Shown here: positions 11,971-27,467 of the stretch, one piece after another | How the letters are laid out: each line of letters opens with the position of its first letter | How positions within the stretch are numbered: position 1 is the stretch's first letter | Origin: Spirodela intermedia | Lineage: Eukaryota; Streptophyta; Magnoliopsida; Alismatales; Araceae | Reading direction: 5' to 3' | NCBI GenBank assembly: GCA_902729315.2 | Contig: LR746274.1 | Span: forward strand, 6,197,037 to 6,261,036 | DNA length: 64,000 nt | Made by a program: the position numbers and the translations under genes | The notes under the pieces: generated by a model | Seen by the model: only the letters and a program-made list of their open reading frames with translations | Told to the model about the DNA's origin: nothing | The model's database searches: none

Positions 11971-12352
11971 TAAACTGCAACATGGCGGCGGAATCCCCCA
12001 GAATCCGATTTATCTCGCATAATTTCCTCCACAAAAATTGAATTCCTTCTCCGCACAGGAAGGAAAAATTGCAGAGCCGCCGCAATTACGTTGGGTCCGC
12101 CATGCCGAATTATGCTGAATTCTGGTAAGTAACGAAAACAAATAAATGCGTTTTTTTCTCTACGAGAATATGCCTGAAATTAATGTCTGGGGTCTCTCCG
12201 ATGTAAACTCTCCATAATTTTAGATAAAGTCAATCCCCATAATATCCCAAAATCACATGGAAGTCAAATATCAAGTCGTCTCCATAAAATAATTAAACCT
12301 CAATAATTACTAATTGCCCATCTAGTGATAGATAATCTGGAGAACGAGGACA

Positions 12353-12390
<38 letters not shown>

Positions 12391-12866
12391 TCTGCCTTCA
12401 ATGCCAATTTCTTAGAGCGATTGGCACCAATTAATTAAGGATACTCGATAATTTTCAAAAAATATTAAATGTAAAATGTCGTTAATTTATAAATATAGCG
12501 AAAATACAGCCATCGAGTTTTTTAAAAGTCGAATTTGTACCATCATCGGAAAAAAAGTTTTAAAAAAGTTATATATTGTACCATAACTCTCTCTCTCTCT
12601 CTTCTTTCTCTCTCTAGGTGGGTCGTCTGGTCTTGAGGGGGGGGGGGGGTGATGGAGATGGAGGGGCAGGAGCCATACGTTCTGGAAGAGGGCTATCCCT
12701 TCTCTCGTCCATTTGTTTCCCCATCGCGGATTTCCGCCACCACAACTTTCTCTCTCCACTCTCTTATTCCTCCCGGCCTCCTTATCGGGACGACTATAAT
12801 TTTCCACCACCTCTTCCTGCTCAGCCCCTCTCCGCTGCCGCCGTTCCTCCCCCATCGCAGATCGCG
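11971..12866. other. Intergenic space and FNR promoter/leader with CT microsatellites
   Basis: No coding signal seen. (CT)n runs lie at about 12356-12387 and 12590-12615, and a G run at about 12638-12649. A TATATA box sits at about 12570-12575, some 295 bp before the FNR start, followed by the CT run, which would make a CT-rich leader. The stretch 12650-12866 is pyrimidine-rich and probably transcribed leader. Confidence 0.5.
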
Positions 12867-16137
<3,271 letters not shown>

Positions 16138-16256
16138 TCTGCGTGTCTCTCCCTGTACAATTCTCTCTCGAACGAGCTGTGAGGACGTTTTTCGATAAGT
16201 TATGTGTTAATATTCGCAGATACATCTATCCAAGCCATCAAACAAGGCTTAGATCC

Positions 16257-16258
<2 letters not shown>

Positions 16259-16342
<84 letters not shown>
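16259..16342. repeat. 84-bp perfect (CT)n microsatellite in the FNR 3' region
   Basis: Uninterrupted CT dinucleotides begin about 120 bp after the FNR stop codon and probably lie in the 3' UTR. The Leu-Ser and Arg-Glu open frames across it are repeat artefacts. Confidence 0.97.
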
Positions 16343-16345
<3 letters not shown>

Positions 16346-16449
16346 CTTCCCCCTTTTTTTTTGGTGGGTAGAGTTCATCCACTGTTTAATCTGTTCTCAG
16401 TGCACTGACTGATGGTGATTCTTAAATCCCCACCACTGGTGGAGTCCTC

Positions 16450-19031
16450 TGGGTGCCCATAAGATGCTATACTAACATAGTCTGTCATAGATTCAATAAC
16501 CCATGCGTCGGTTTAAGTATTTTGATGTTTAGAAACAAATACAAAAGATTAAAAATATACATAAGTATATTATTTTTATACCCTAATATTCGGAAGAAGA
16601 TATCAATTATTCAGGGCAATCTTATAATCCATCTCAGCCTCCATGAACTATGCTCATCTCCCACTCAATCTTTGAAATCATAGACCACCCACGACTCAGT
16701 ATTGCATTGAAAAACATTGGCTGGTTGTTTTTCAAATTACAACCATGCAGAATATTCCTTCGGTTGATTATATATATATATATATTGTATTATAATCTTG
16801 ATCTTTCTGACTACACCCTAAAAATATCAAGGCATGGTATCATAAGTCTTTGTGAAGATGCATGCCAATACTTAGTGGAAATTAATGTGGAAACAAATCT
16901 CTATTCATCATCTCTAAAATTTTCAGAATTTTCATAAAATTATTTTAGATATTATTCATCACTCGAGGAGAAAATAAAGGTTGTGGCATCTAGAGACATC
17001 TTTTATTCCAATATACCATGCATCACAAAGTAAATCTTTCTTCCTGAATCATTCTTGATACTATGATGTCTACTCTCATCCTCACAAAAACCCTACTATA
17101 TGGAACACTCACAAATCGGATTATTCAATACTTTGAATATGATCTAGGAAGGAAATGGCAGTTTGGAATGAAATACTAAATTATGATTGAAACTCACCTT
17201 GATACCCTCCTTTCTCATCAAAAGAATCAACTCAACCTTCCTCATCTCATAATCCTTCTTCCCTCCAAGTACCTCACACCTTTCCCCTCACTCAAACTTC
17301 CTTGATCGCCTTCTCCACCACTCACTTCAATGTCATTGATGAACTTGACAAAAACGTGAAGAACACTTAAGACAAAGTTATGGCACATGAAGCTAAACTT
17401 GATCAAGTCAACATGCTTGTCTTTGTGATTCGTTCTTGATATATCTCTCAATTTTAACAAAAAGGGGAGCATCATGCATCTACTTAAGGGGAGACAACAC
17501 ATAAAATGAACAATTAATTCAGGGGAGCCTTGTAACAAACTGTATTTGTCTTAATAATTGGGTGTTTTCCATTTTTATATCTTTGTCATTTTTCAAGTTT
17601 TTAAATATTTCAATTCAAGTTTTATAAGATTTTTTAAACATAGAAAAGGGGGAGATTGTTGAGATATTGATTTTGATGCTTACAAATAAATTTTAAATAG
17701 TTATATTTGATAATATTCGGAAACTCACTTAATGGTATACCATTCAATATTTATTCTTCAATGTGAATATGATGGTTTCATGTTGAAATTGTTGTCACAT
17801 ATGAGGATGCTACTACTCATTGGGAAACTAACTATGAGAGCAATATAGGGCATTAGATAGATCATTGGAACCTGAGTACTTTGCTTTGCTAACATTTTTT
17901 TACAATATCATTGAGTTAAGAAATTCACTTGAGAGAAAAATAGTCTACATTCTTAACCCATAAGACTAAAATGAATTTTAGCTGCAAGATGGTGTTACAT
18001 ATATGAGTAGAAAAAAATCATTGAAAAGTTTACTAAAAAATAAAATTTTAAAAAAATATTATGAAATTTACAAAATTAATTAATGTATTTTGTATGGATT
18101 TTAAGGCACATTTATGGTCCAATAAGGAATGTTCAGCTAGCCATTGAGACCATTATTGTTGTCTCATTAAGCTACAAATAAAAGAGGGCCTTTCATAATA
18201 TTAAAGATAAGAGAAAATAAGAAAGGTAAAATAAAATAATTATTAACTAGTACATAGTGGTCAATAGCTCCTGCTATTGTCCACTTTCACCAAAGATATA
18301 ATTATCAAAGCCTCATGAAAGGCAAGATGATAAACTCATGTGGTATAAGAGCGCATATGGTGCACTTATCTACTATAGGACCCAACATGGTATGTGCATC
18401 TTCTACAAGAACATGTGGTGTGCTCCTTTCTATAAGCCCATGTGGTGTACATTTCTATTATAGGAGGACCACATGTCGTATGCACATCTATTTGTGAATA
18501 TTGCTAGAATTGAGATTTCTAGTATAGTTTCATAAACTTGATAAATCTATACTGTAAAGAAAAACTGATCCCAATAAGTTAGTTGTAATTACATGTTATA
18601 ATTAGTAGAAAACAATGAAGATTCCATTTGCAAGCCAAACAACTATAACATCTTGTTTTTATTGTTGACCTTTTAAAAAAAATGTTATTCAATTATATTT
18701 AAACCTAACTAAAGAAAGAGAACCTAAGAAGAATACCTATACATATCTATATAAATCTTAATGGTAACAATATTAAGAAATATTTTCAATTCCCTCTTTT
18801 TTGATTCACTAGTAAACCAATAGGGACTAACATTTTAGATATAATTTGATTATAATATCAATACCTTATTTAGTGAAGTATTATTTTAATAGTAATAAAT
18901 TCTTGTTTAATACATTATAACTATTAGGCTTGAATATATAAGTTGATAACTATTTCATTTATTGTTTAACCATATACTATTTTTCAACTCCTAAAAAATA
19001 TTTCATATTGGTTTCTGACTATTTGAATTTT
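16450..19031 (+). mobile_element. Decayed retroelement remnant with polypurine tract and LTR-like start
   Basis: AT-rich sequence without an intact gene. At 17643-17656 a purine tract (AAAAGGGGGAGATTG) runs directly into TGTTGAGATATTGATTTTG, the arrangement seen where a copia internal region meets its 3' LTR. The preceding 1.2 kb has only broken coding-like frames that I cannot assign. The right end of the LTR is not clear and no matching 5' LTR was seen. At 18340-18485 a short motif like ATGTGGTGTGCA with TCTACTATAGGA recurs about four times imperfectly. The rest, up to the gypsy element at 19032, is unassigned. Confidence 0.45.
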
Positions 19032-19345
19032 TGATACGATCCCACTACTAACCTACAAAAGGTGTAAAAAAGGAGCATGTGTGCAGCACATGAGTGGGAC
19101 TATGAGTACGACATGAGAAGATGGGGTTTAGGGCGGCAAAAGTTGGTATTTTAGAGAGGCGAGGGAACCCTCTTGAATATTGTTCACCACTTTACTCTTA
19201 TTCTCCCTTTTCATCTCTATATTCGAGAAGGTCATCCTTCCCATCGTTTGGTCCCTCGTCATTGGCAAGGGTTCGTAAGTTTAATACGAAGTGTTCTATC
19301 CTTCCTATTTGCCCTGATTCGGTCCTACCCTTGAGGATTGTATCA
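19032..19345 (+). repeat. 5' LTR of the gypsy element
   Basis: 314 bp, starting TGATACGATCCCAC and ending GGATTGTATCA, with short inverted TGATAC/GTATCA ends. By eye it differs from the 3' LTR at roughly 39 of 314 positions, mostly transitions, with no length difference. Confidence 0.93.
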
Positions 19346-19346
19346 T

Positions 19347-19358
19347 TGGTATCAAAGC
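19347..19358 (+). other. Primer-binding site (tRNA-Met initiator)
   Basis: TGGTATCAAAGC, one base off the usual TGGTATCAGAGC, sits where minus-strand DNA synthesis would be primed, next to the 5' LTR end. Confidence 0.85.
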
Positions 19359-19382
19359 CGCGATCTTGTGACGACGTGCACT

Positions 19383-20889
19383 ATGGCGCCAAAGATATCA
19401 AATGCATGTTTTGAAGCCTTAGAAGCAGACAATGAGAACCTTCGAGTAGACCAAAGAAGGATGGTCAAAGAGATGCAGAAAGCAAGGGAGGAATCCATGG
19501 ATTTGATGTGTCAAGTCCTACAGAACATACATCAATTCTAACTTACAATATGTATGACATTGGAGGCTTTGGAGAAAAAGGAACCAAATCTGTAACCGAC
19601 ATCAAGCTATCGACCAGCACCACTAAAATCACGACACGAGGTACCACCTCTCCACCTCACCAAGAATATTTTCCGAATGAAGTTACAACTAGTTATACAA
19701 CCATACAGTACACCCAAAAAGAGAAAATATTAATATTCTGGGGAGACAATCCCGAAGGCTAGTTAGAATGTGCTGAGAGGTTCTTCAGGTTAAACAAAGT
19801 ATAGAAACGAAACCAACTAGAAATGGCAATGATGAAGCTCAAAAACTTGACATTGGAATGGTACTTATGGGAAGACAAAAGTTATCCTTTCTACAATTGA
19901 CAGGACTTTCGAATGCAACTAAGAAAACACTTTGATATTACAGTAGAGGGAAACATATTCTACAAATTCTTAAATCTCCAACAAGATCAATCAGTCTAAG
20001 AATATTGGGGTGAATATGAATGTCTTTCTACATATCTACCGAAACTCTAAGATGTGGTCATGGAGAATACTTATATGAAGGGCCTAAAATCAGAGATTCA
20101 GGTAGAGCTAGCCCGTATGGGCCCAATGAGATTGATGAAAATTTATAGATGCGTCAATAGAAGCGGATTTGTTCTTTTTGGGAAGCATGAGATAATCATT
20201 TACCAAGATCTTCTTGACAAGGTAACGTTGCTTCCAATAAGTTTGCGGATAATTGTTTACCTACACGGTACGATGAACAAGAGAAGACCAAGCACCCAAA
20301 CCCCCTCATAAAATGGAATTCTAAGAGCAACTTTCCACCTAAAGCAATAAGGAGAGACAATAGTTACCGGAAATAGATCATGTTGATAGAATTCACTATG
20401 AAAAATGACTTTACTATCACTGTGAGGAAAAATTCGGCTCAGAACACTTGCAAAAAGTAACTACAAAGTATGATTGTTCATAAAGATGACCAAGAGAGTT
20501 ATGAGGATATAATATAGAATTTCATAGATGAAGAGTCTCAACCAACAGAAAGAGGAACACTATTCACAACACAAGTAGCCCTAAACTTAGTGGTGGGACT
20601 CACGCAAGCAAGAACCATGAAGATGGAAGGAACATTGCAAGGACAAGTGATCACCATCCTAATTGACTCAGGTTTGACGCATAATTTTATATGCTTGGAG
20701 TTTTGTGCACGCCTTAAAGTACCTTACATAGAAATCACGAATTATGAAATCTTCATGGAGAATGGAGAGACCCTCGAGGGTAACAAAATGTGTAGGGATA
20801 TTTTCATACAAGTACAAGGCTTAGACATGATTGAAGACTTCTTACCATTGACACTAGGGAGCACATATGTGATATTAAGAATGCAATGA
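19383..20889 (+). pseudogene. Gypsy gag and aspartic protease remnant
   Basis: Gag begins at the ATG at 19383 (MAPKISNACFEALEADNENL) and is broken by several stops. The protease part (about 20590-20889) keeps the active-site region ILIDSGLTHNFI, where a working enzyme usually has DSGATHNFI, and the flap-end motif YVILRMQ in place of DVILGMQWL. It is followed by the linker to reverse transcriptase. Confidence 0.8.
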
Positions 20890-21389
20890 CTTAGTTCGAC
20901 AGGATAGATACATGTAAATTGGGGGACATTAATCATGAAGTTTGTGATAAATGATGTGGTGAAAGTCCTTAGAGGAGATCCAAAATTGTCTAAATCAGAA
21001 CTCTCACTAAAGATGTTGTAGAAAACTATCAGCAGACAACCTCCGATCCTCTTGGAGTTACATTAGGTGCAACTACAACCCGAATAAGTGAGTACCACTA
21101 AGACCACCGGAATTGAATTCAAATTCAAATAATTATTTCCATCTATATTTTCTCTTATAATGAAATTACCGTCAGAGCGCGAGGTGGACTATTCCATCAA
21201 CATTGTTCCTAGTAACAGATTGGTAAACCTATGTCCATATCAAGATTCCTACTTCCAAAAGGATGAAATTGAGAAGCTGGTACAATAGCTTATGGTGACA
21301 GGATTTATTCAATTATCACAAAATCTTTAAGCAAGCCCTATCTTATTAGTGAAGAAAAAGATGGGAGATGGCGATTTTATGTAGACTAT

Positions 21390-24300
21390 TGATAAGTCTT
21401 CATTATCATGAGTTAATAATTAGTAAATAATATAGTTTTAGCCTTAACTCATGATAAATAAACTTATATTTGTGTTAAAGTGTGAAAAGTGGTTTTCAGT
21501 TGATTAACGTGATTTTTTAAGTAATTATGTGATTTTATATGATTTTTACAGTTTTACTTTTGAGATAATTGAAGGAAAAGAAATTAAAATAAAAATAGCA
21601 AAATGGGAGTGGCTCGCCGGCCAGCTAAGCCCGCAAGCGGGTCGGAAGCGCAATCAGGCATAAGCCGCAAGTAGGGGCTTGAGTGGCTTGAACTAGTGGG
21701 GGCACGTGTGCGCCACCCCCCTTCTACGTCTCTAGTGGCCAGCCGGCGTGGGGCAAGGAGTGGTCATACACGCGCAAGAAAGGGACTTGATCGGAAATGT
21801 AATATTACTTTATATTCGCCAGAAACTTCAGCGCACAACCGATGTGGGACTAAACCTGTGTCACCTTCCCCAGAAAGGGCGGGCAATCGACGTGGGTTTG
21901 AATCCTCCTAGACTCAAAACTCATATTTTTTTTATCTGATTATCACGACTTTCTTGTAGATCGCCAGTGAAGGATTAAGCAACTAGAATTGCTAGATCAT
22001 CAGCAAAAATCTTGTCAACGTGATTCGCGGAGCATTGTTACTAAAATTTTTGAACGATTCGCGATAAAAGAATCACAATTCCATCGAGTAAAGCATCTTC
22101 GATTGATCGACGAATAAGCCGTCGTCGAGAAGAGGACGATCCGCCGGGAGACAAGTCGCCACCTCCTAAGAGCGTACCAGATGCGATGAAGAGCCTCTTC
22201 TTGCTACGTGAACATGAGGATGAAGCTCCCTGACACGCACCCCACCTCCATCTAGCTCCTCTCTGTCGAGTGACAGCCGTCGGAGAGCCATAAAGTCACT
22301 GTTTTTTCGCTTCGCCGGGTGACAGTCACCAAAGACGATTCGACGACCCATTTCATTGATCTCTAGACTTCGCAAGGAGATCTAGAGATTGCCCACCTTG
22401 TCTTTGTCCAAATAGAGCCTTTGAGGCCATTGACACTGCACGACGATTGATAAATCTTCATTATCATGAGTTAATAATTAGTAAATAATATAGTTTTAGC
22501 TTTAACTCATGATAAATAGACTTATATTTGTGTTAAAGTGTGAAAAGTGGTTTTCAGTTGATTAATGTGAATTTTTAGGTAATTATGTGATTTTACATAA
22601 ATTTATATGATTTTTACAGTCTTGCTTTTGAGATAAATGAAGAAAAAGAAATAAAAATAAGACAAAATGAGGGGGACCCGCTGGCCAGCCGGGCCCGCAA
22701 GCGGGTCGGAAGCTCAGTTGGGGAGTAGCCGCGAGTAGGGGCTTGAACGGCTTGGACTGATAGGGCACGTGTGCGCCACTCCCCTTCCACGTCACTGGTG
22801 GCCAGCCAGCTGTGGGGCAAGGAGTGGTCGTACACGCGAGAGAAGTAACTTTGCTTTTCTTAGAAAGCTAACATTACTATATATTTGCCCGAAAAATTGG
22901 CACACAACCGATGTGGGACTAAACCCACGTCACACCTTCCTCAGAAGGGGCGGACAACCAGCGCGAGTTCGAATCCTCCCAGAGTCAAAATTCATATATT
23001 TTTATCTGATTATCGCGACTTTCCTGCAGATCGTCAGTGAAGGATTAAGCAACGAGAATCGCTGGATCATCAGCAAAAATCTCATCAACGTGATTTGCAG
23101 AGCATTGCTACTAAAATTGCTGAATGATTCGCGATAAAAGGATCGCGAATCCATCGAGTAAATCATTTCCGATTGATCAACGAACAAGCCGTCGTCGAGA
23201 AGAGGATGATCCGCCGGGAGACGAGTCGCCACCTCCTGAGAGTGTACGAGATGTGATGAAGAGCCTCCTCTTGCTGTGCGGACCTGAGGATGAAGCTCCC
23301 TGACACGCGCCTCACCTCCATCTAGCTCCTTTCCGTCAGGTGACAGCCACCAGAGAGCCGCAAAGTCACCGTTTTTCCACTCCGCCGGGTGACAGCCGTC
23401 GGAGACGACTCGACGACCCATTTCATTAATCTCTAGACTTCGCGAGAAGATTTAGAGATTGCCCACGTCGTCCTTGTCCAAGGAGAGCCTTCGAAGCCGT
23501 GGACACTGCATGACGATCCTCCCGAACACTCAGAATTCTGGTGCATCGCCGATGCATCGTCGTCGTGACGCCGGAATTCTGTTTTCCTGCTTTCAACTTA
23601 CTTTATGCTTCATTTAGTGATAGTTTTTGTGATTTTAATTTACCAAAATATACTTTGTTCTATTACGATTCTTTCGGCTTTTACAAGTTTTAATTTGATT
23701 AATTAAATCGTCTGTAATCGCTTACGTAAGAATTCCTAGGCGGAACTCTGTTTCCGCCCGATTTGCATTCGTCGGGTGCTGACGTCATCTTGACGTCCGC
23801 ACCCTTATTTCCTTTTTTCATGAATTTTAAATATATTTCCTTTTCATTTCTTAAGATAAAATTCATAGAAAATAGTATTCTCTGAGGAAAATTCTAAATA
23901 ATTACAAGATATTATATTATATCCCTATGATCGACCTGGAAAATTAACGCTATTTTTGGAAGTTTTATTAAATTATAATTGATATATTTGTTCAGAAATA
24001 CTTCAAAATATCTGAAAATTCATATTTTTTAGTTTTTAAAATTTTATATTTGCGTGATTTAATATACAACGACTAAGTCACGTCAACAATCCTCCCGAAT
24101 GCTCAAGATTCCGGTGCATCGTTGACGCATCGCCGTCGTGACACTGGAACTTTGTTTTCCTACTTTCAACTTAATTTTTGTTTCATTTAGTGATAATTTG
24201 TTGATTTTAAATTTACCAAGATATACTTCATTTCATTACGATTCTTCCGACTTTTACATATCTTATTTTGATTAATTAAATCATCTATAATCACTTACGT

Positions 24301-24658
24301 AAGAATTGTCGGGTGGAACTCTATTTCTGTTCAATTCGCATTTATCGGGCGCTGACGTCATCATGACGTCCGCACCCTTATTTCCTTTTTTCGTGAATTT
24401 TAAATATATTTCCTTTTTATTTCCTAGTATAAAATTCATAGAAAATAGTATTCTTTGAGGAAAATTCTGAATAATTATCATATATTATATTACATCCTTG
24501 TGGTTGACTTGGAAAATTACCGATATTTTTGAAAGTTTTATTGAATTATAATTGATATATTTGTTCAGAAATACTTCTAAATATCCAAAAATTCATATTT
24601 TCTAGTTTTATAAATTTTAAATTTGCGTGATTTATTATACAATGACTAAGTCACGTCA
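21390..24658 (+). mobile_element. Solo LTR 1 (1.63-kb family), itself interrupted by solo LTR 2
   Basis: Starts TGATAAGTCTTCATTATC and ends GACTAAGTCACGTCA, flanked by a perfect target duplication ACTAT (21385-21389 and 24659-24663). Without the nested copy (22448-24085) and one duplication it measures about 1626 bp. No internal coding region, primer site or polypurine tract is present, so it is a solo LTR left by recombination between the two LTRs of a larger element. It sits in the reverse transcriptase of the older gypsy element. Confidence 0.92.
22448..24085 (+). mobile_element. Solo LTR 2, same family, nested inside solo LTR 1
   Basis: 1638 bp, starts TGATAAATCTTCATTATC and ends GACTAAGTCACGTCA, with target duplication ACGAT (22443-22447) against ACAAT (24086-24090), one mismatch. 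The host sequence CACGACGATCCTCCCGAA is split exactly at ACGAT; the uninterrupted version of that junction is visible inside LTR 2 itself near 23510-23525. This explains why the two halves of the family consensus appear in the order A-A-B-B. Confidence 0.9.
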
Positions 24659-25430
24659 ACTATCGTATCCTAAACAAGGTATAATCCTCAACAGATATCC
24701 TATATCTATTGTGGATGAGTTGATCGATGAGTTGCAAGGTACAAATATCTTCTCTAAGTTGGATTTAAAATTTAAATATTATCAAATTTGGATGAAGGCC
24801 TCAAACATCCAAAAGATTGCATTTAAAACCCACGATGGACATTATGAATTTATTGTCATGTCTTTTGATCTCTCCAATGCACCGGCTACCTTTCAATTAC
24901 TTATGAATGAGTTATTCTAATCCTTTCTAAGAAAATTTGTACTCATATTTTTTGATGATCTCTATGTACAACCAAAATCTACAAGATCACGAAGAACATT
25001 TGACACAGATCTTTATTGTCCTATCCAAGAACAACCTTCATATCAATATTAATAAGTGAAAATTTGCCCAATCTTGCATTGAATATTTAGGCCACTAGAT
25101 TTCTGTAGAAGGTGTGGCAACAGATAAAGGAAAGATCAAAGCCATGATCAATTGGCCACCCCCACAGAATATTAGAGAGTTGAGGAGATTTCTAGGCCTT
25201 CGGGGTTATTATTGAAATTTTGTGGCTAATTATGCCTCGATCACTTGGCCCCGTAACTCGATTACTCAAGAAGAATTTTTACACATGGCATCCGTCCTTT
25301 CAAGTTACATTCCTTCAGCTCAAAGAGGTAATGACTTCTACATCCATCTTTGTTTTACCAAATTTTTCATTAACTTTTACTCTTAAAATAGATGCATCAG
25401 GTCATGGAGTAGGTGGGGTACTGATGTAGA

Positions 25431-27140
25431 CAAGAAGACTAGTGACCTTCCATAGTCAGGTTTTTCTATATAAACACCAACTCAAATCAACTTATGAAAG
25501 AGAACTTATCGCCATTGTCAAAGTAGTGCACAAATGGTAATATTATTTAATTCACAAACCTTTCATCATATGAACGGACCAATATAGTCTAAAATATCTT
25601 ATTGTTGGGATTCAATTGTTGGGATTCAATTTTATTATCAAGTATAAAGAGGGACGACTTAATATGGTGGCTGATGCCTTGTCCCGAAGACCTCACTTTG
25701 GGGATTTGGGGATGACTTCATTATCTCAACCCCATCCACTAGATCTAGTTATCATCTAACAAGAATACTTGCAAGATACCACACTTTATCTTATTGTGAA
25801 ATTATTGACCAAAAGATCATAAGTACTTCATTTCTCTCTACACCATGGCGTACTGCTATATAAAAATAAGTTGATACTACTATTTGATTCATCTTTAATA
25901 TCAATACTGCTAAAAGAAGCCCATGATTCACTAATAGGAGAACACAGAGGGTTTTTACACACGTACAAGAGACTCACTCAAACCATCTTTTAGAAGGGCA
26001 TAAAAAAGACTATTAAAGAACACGTGGAGAATTGTCAAGTATGTCAAAGGAACAAGATTTCATCCCTATCTCCTATAAGTCTATTACAACTATTGTCTAT
26101 CCCTCACCAAGTATGAGAAGATCTTTCTATAGACTTCATAGAAGGCCTACCCAAATCTAATAAGTTTGACACGATATTGGTTGTGGTGGATCGTCTCAGT
26201 AAGTACATCCATTTCATTCTATTAAAACACTTATTTTCAGCACCACATGTGGCATTTGTGTTTGTAAAAGAAGTAGTCTATCTACATCGTGACAAAGTAT
26301 TCAGTAGTAGTTTCTAGTGCGAACTTTGTAAATTTCAAGGGATTCAACTCCAAATGTCATCATCATATCACCCCCAGACTGATTGACAAACTGAGGTAGT
26401 AAATTGATCATTAGAATCATATCTAAGGTGTTCTATATGAGGTCGACCAAGGGACTAGTAGTTCTGGCTACATTGAACAGACTTATCTTATAACATTGCC
26501 TACCATTCTTCTATCAAGACTACTCCATATAAAGCAGTCTATGGTCATGATCTACCGGCTCTCATCAATTATGGGCCGTATCCCTCACCCATCTTTGTTG
26601 TGGACCAGCAACTATTAGAATGAGACCAAATTCTAAACTTGCTGAAGCAACACCTGCGAAACTTTTAGTCTCAAATAAAACTCAAGACAAATCGACACTA
26701 GTGACTGACAGAGTTTCATATCAATGATCAGGTATTCCTACACCTTTGCCCTTATAGAATGAAACCTCTAGCAAGAAAAGTGAATAAGAAACTCTCCCCG
26801 AAGTTCTTTGGCCCATATAAAATCATCTCTCATGTGAGACAAACATCATACAAATTGGATCTGCCATCGTCATCATCAATCCATCCAGTGCCCCATATCT
26901 CTCAACTACAATGAGCCTTAGCAGCAACAAATCTTCCCCATAAACTCCCACCTTCACTAAGCTCAGACATGGAATGACATGTCCAACCTCAATCAATTCT
27001 AGGGCTACAGATGACCCCTACAAGCCCAGAAGCACTAGTGAAATGGGATAAGTTACAAGATCACGAATCTTTATGGGAGTTGGCCTACAACCTTACACAC
27101 TAGTTTCCAGAATTTCACATGGAGGACTTGGTGAATCTGA
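25431..27140 (+). pseudogene. Gypsy RNase H, integrase and chromodomain-like tail
   Basis: RNase H remnants include KSTYERELIAIVK and FIIKYKEGRLNMVADALSRR (about 25490-25690). Integrase shows ENCQVCQRNK (the zinc-binding Cys pair, about 26030), DLSIDFIEGLPKSN and VVVDRLSKYIHF (core start, about 26120-26215), and SSSYHPQTD (about 26360). The C-terminal stretch EALVKWDKLQDHESLWELAY followed by FPEFHMEDLVNLKGE (about 27030-27145) resembles the chromodomain and tail of plant chromoviruses. Many in-frame stops. Confidence 0.85.
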
Positions 27141-27153
27141 AGGGGGAGAGTAA

Positions 27154-27467
27154 TGATACGATCCCACTAATAACCTACAAAAAGCGTAAGAAAGGAGCAC
27201 ATGTGCAGCATGTGAGTGGGACTATAAGTACAACATGAGAAGATGGGGTTTAGGGTGACAAAAGTTGGTATTCTGAAGAGGCAGGGGAACCCTCTCGAAC
27301 ATTGTTCTCCACTTTACTCTTCTTCTTCCTTTTCATCTCTATATTCAGGAAGGTCATCCTTCCCATCATTTGGTCTCTTGCTGTTGGCGAGCATTCGTGA
27401 ATTTAATATGAAGTGTTCCATCCTTCCTATTTGCCCTGATTCAGTCCTACCCTTGAGGACTGTATCA
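27154..27467 (+). repeat. 3' LTR of the gypsy element
   Basis: 314 bp, TGATACGATCCCAC to GGACTGTATCA, co-linear with the 5' LTR without indels, preceded by a purine tract at 27139-27153. Confidence 0.93.

Larger units (their letters stand above)
21150..25430 (+). pseudogene. Gypsy reverse transcriptase, split by a nested LTR insertion
   Basis: The 5' part (21150-21389) reads LPPSREVDY, FQKDEIEKLVQ and SPILLVKKKMGDG. The 3' part resumes at 24664 with the continuation of the DYR..LNK motif, then RYPISIVDELIDELQ, IFSKLDLK, a PATFQLLMNELF helix and FFDDLYV in place of the catalytic YxDD loop. The RNase H start (LPNFSLTFTLKIDASGHGVG) follows from about 25355. Removing 21390-24658 and one copy of the ACTAT duplication rejoins the motif in frame. 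Confidence 0.88.
19032..27467 (+). mobile_element. Near full-length Ty3-gypsy (chromovirus-like) retrotransposon
   Basis: Bounded by 314-bp LTRs at both ends (TGATACGATCCC to GTATCA), with target duplication ATTTT (19027-19031) against ATTTC (27468-27472), one mismatch. A primer-binding site TGGTATCAAAGC, one base off the initiator tRNA-Met complement, starts 2 bp after the 5' LTR, and a polypurine tract AAGGGGGAGAG precedes the 3' LTR. Gene order gag, protease, reverse transcriptase, RNase H, integrase and a chromodomain-like tail fits Ty3-gypsy. All reading frames carry stops and shifts, so it is dead. About 3.3 kb of the span (21390-24658) is a later insertion that splits the reverse transcriptase. 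Confidence 0.93.

Noticed and set aside
22965-22976. tRNA gene
   Set aside because: Only a B-box-like motif is present; no cloverleaf or anticodon arm could be drawn around it.
21390-24658. Complete LTR retrotransposon made of two LTR pairs
   Set aside because: There is no internal region, primer site or polypurine tract; target duplications show two nested solo LTRs instead.
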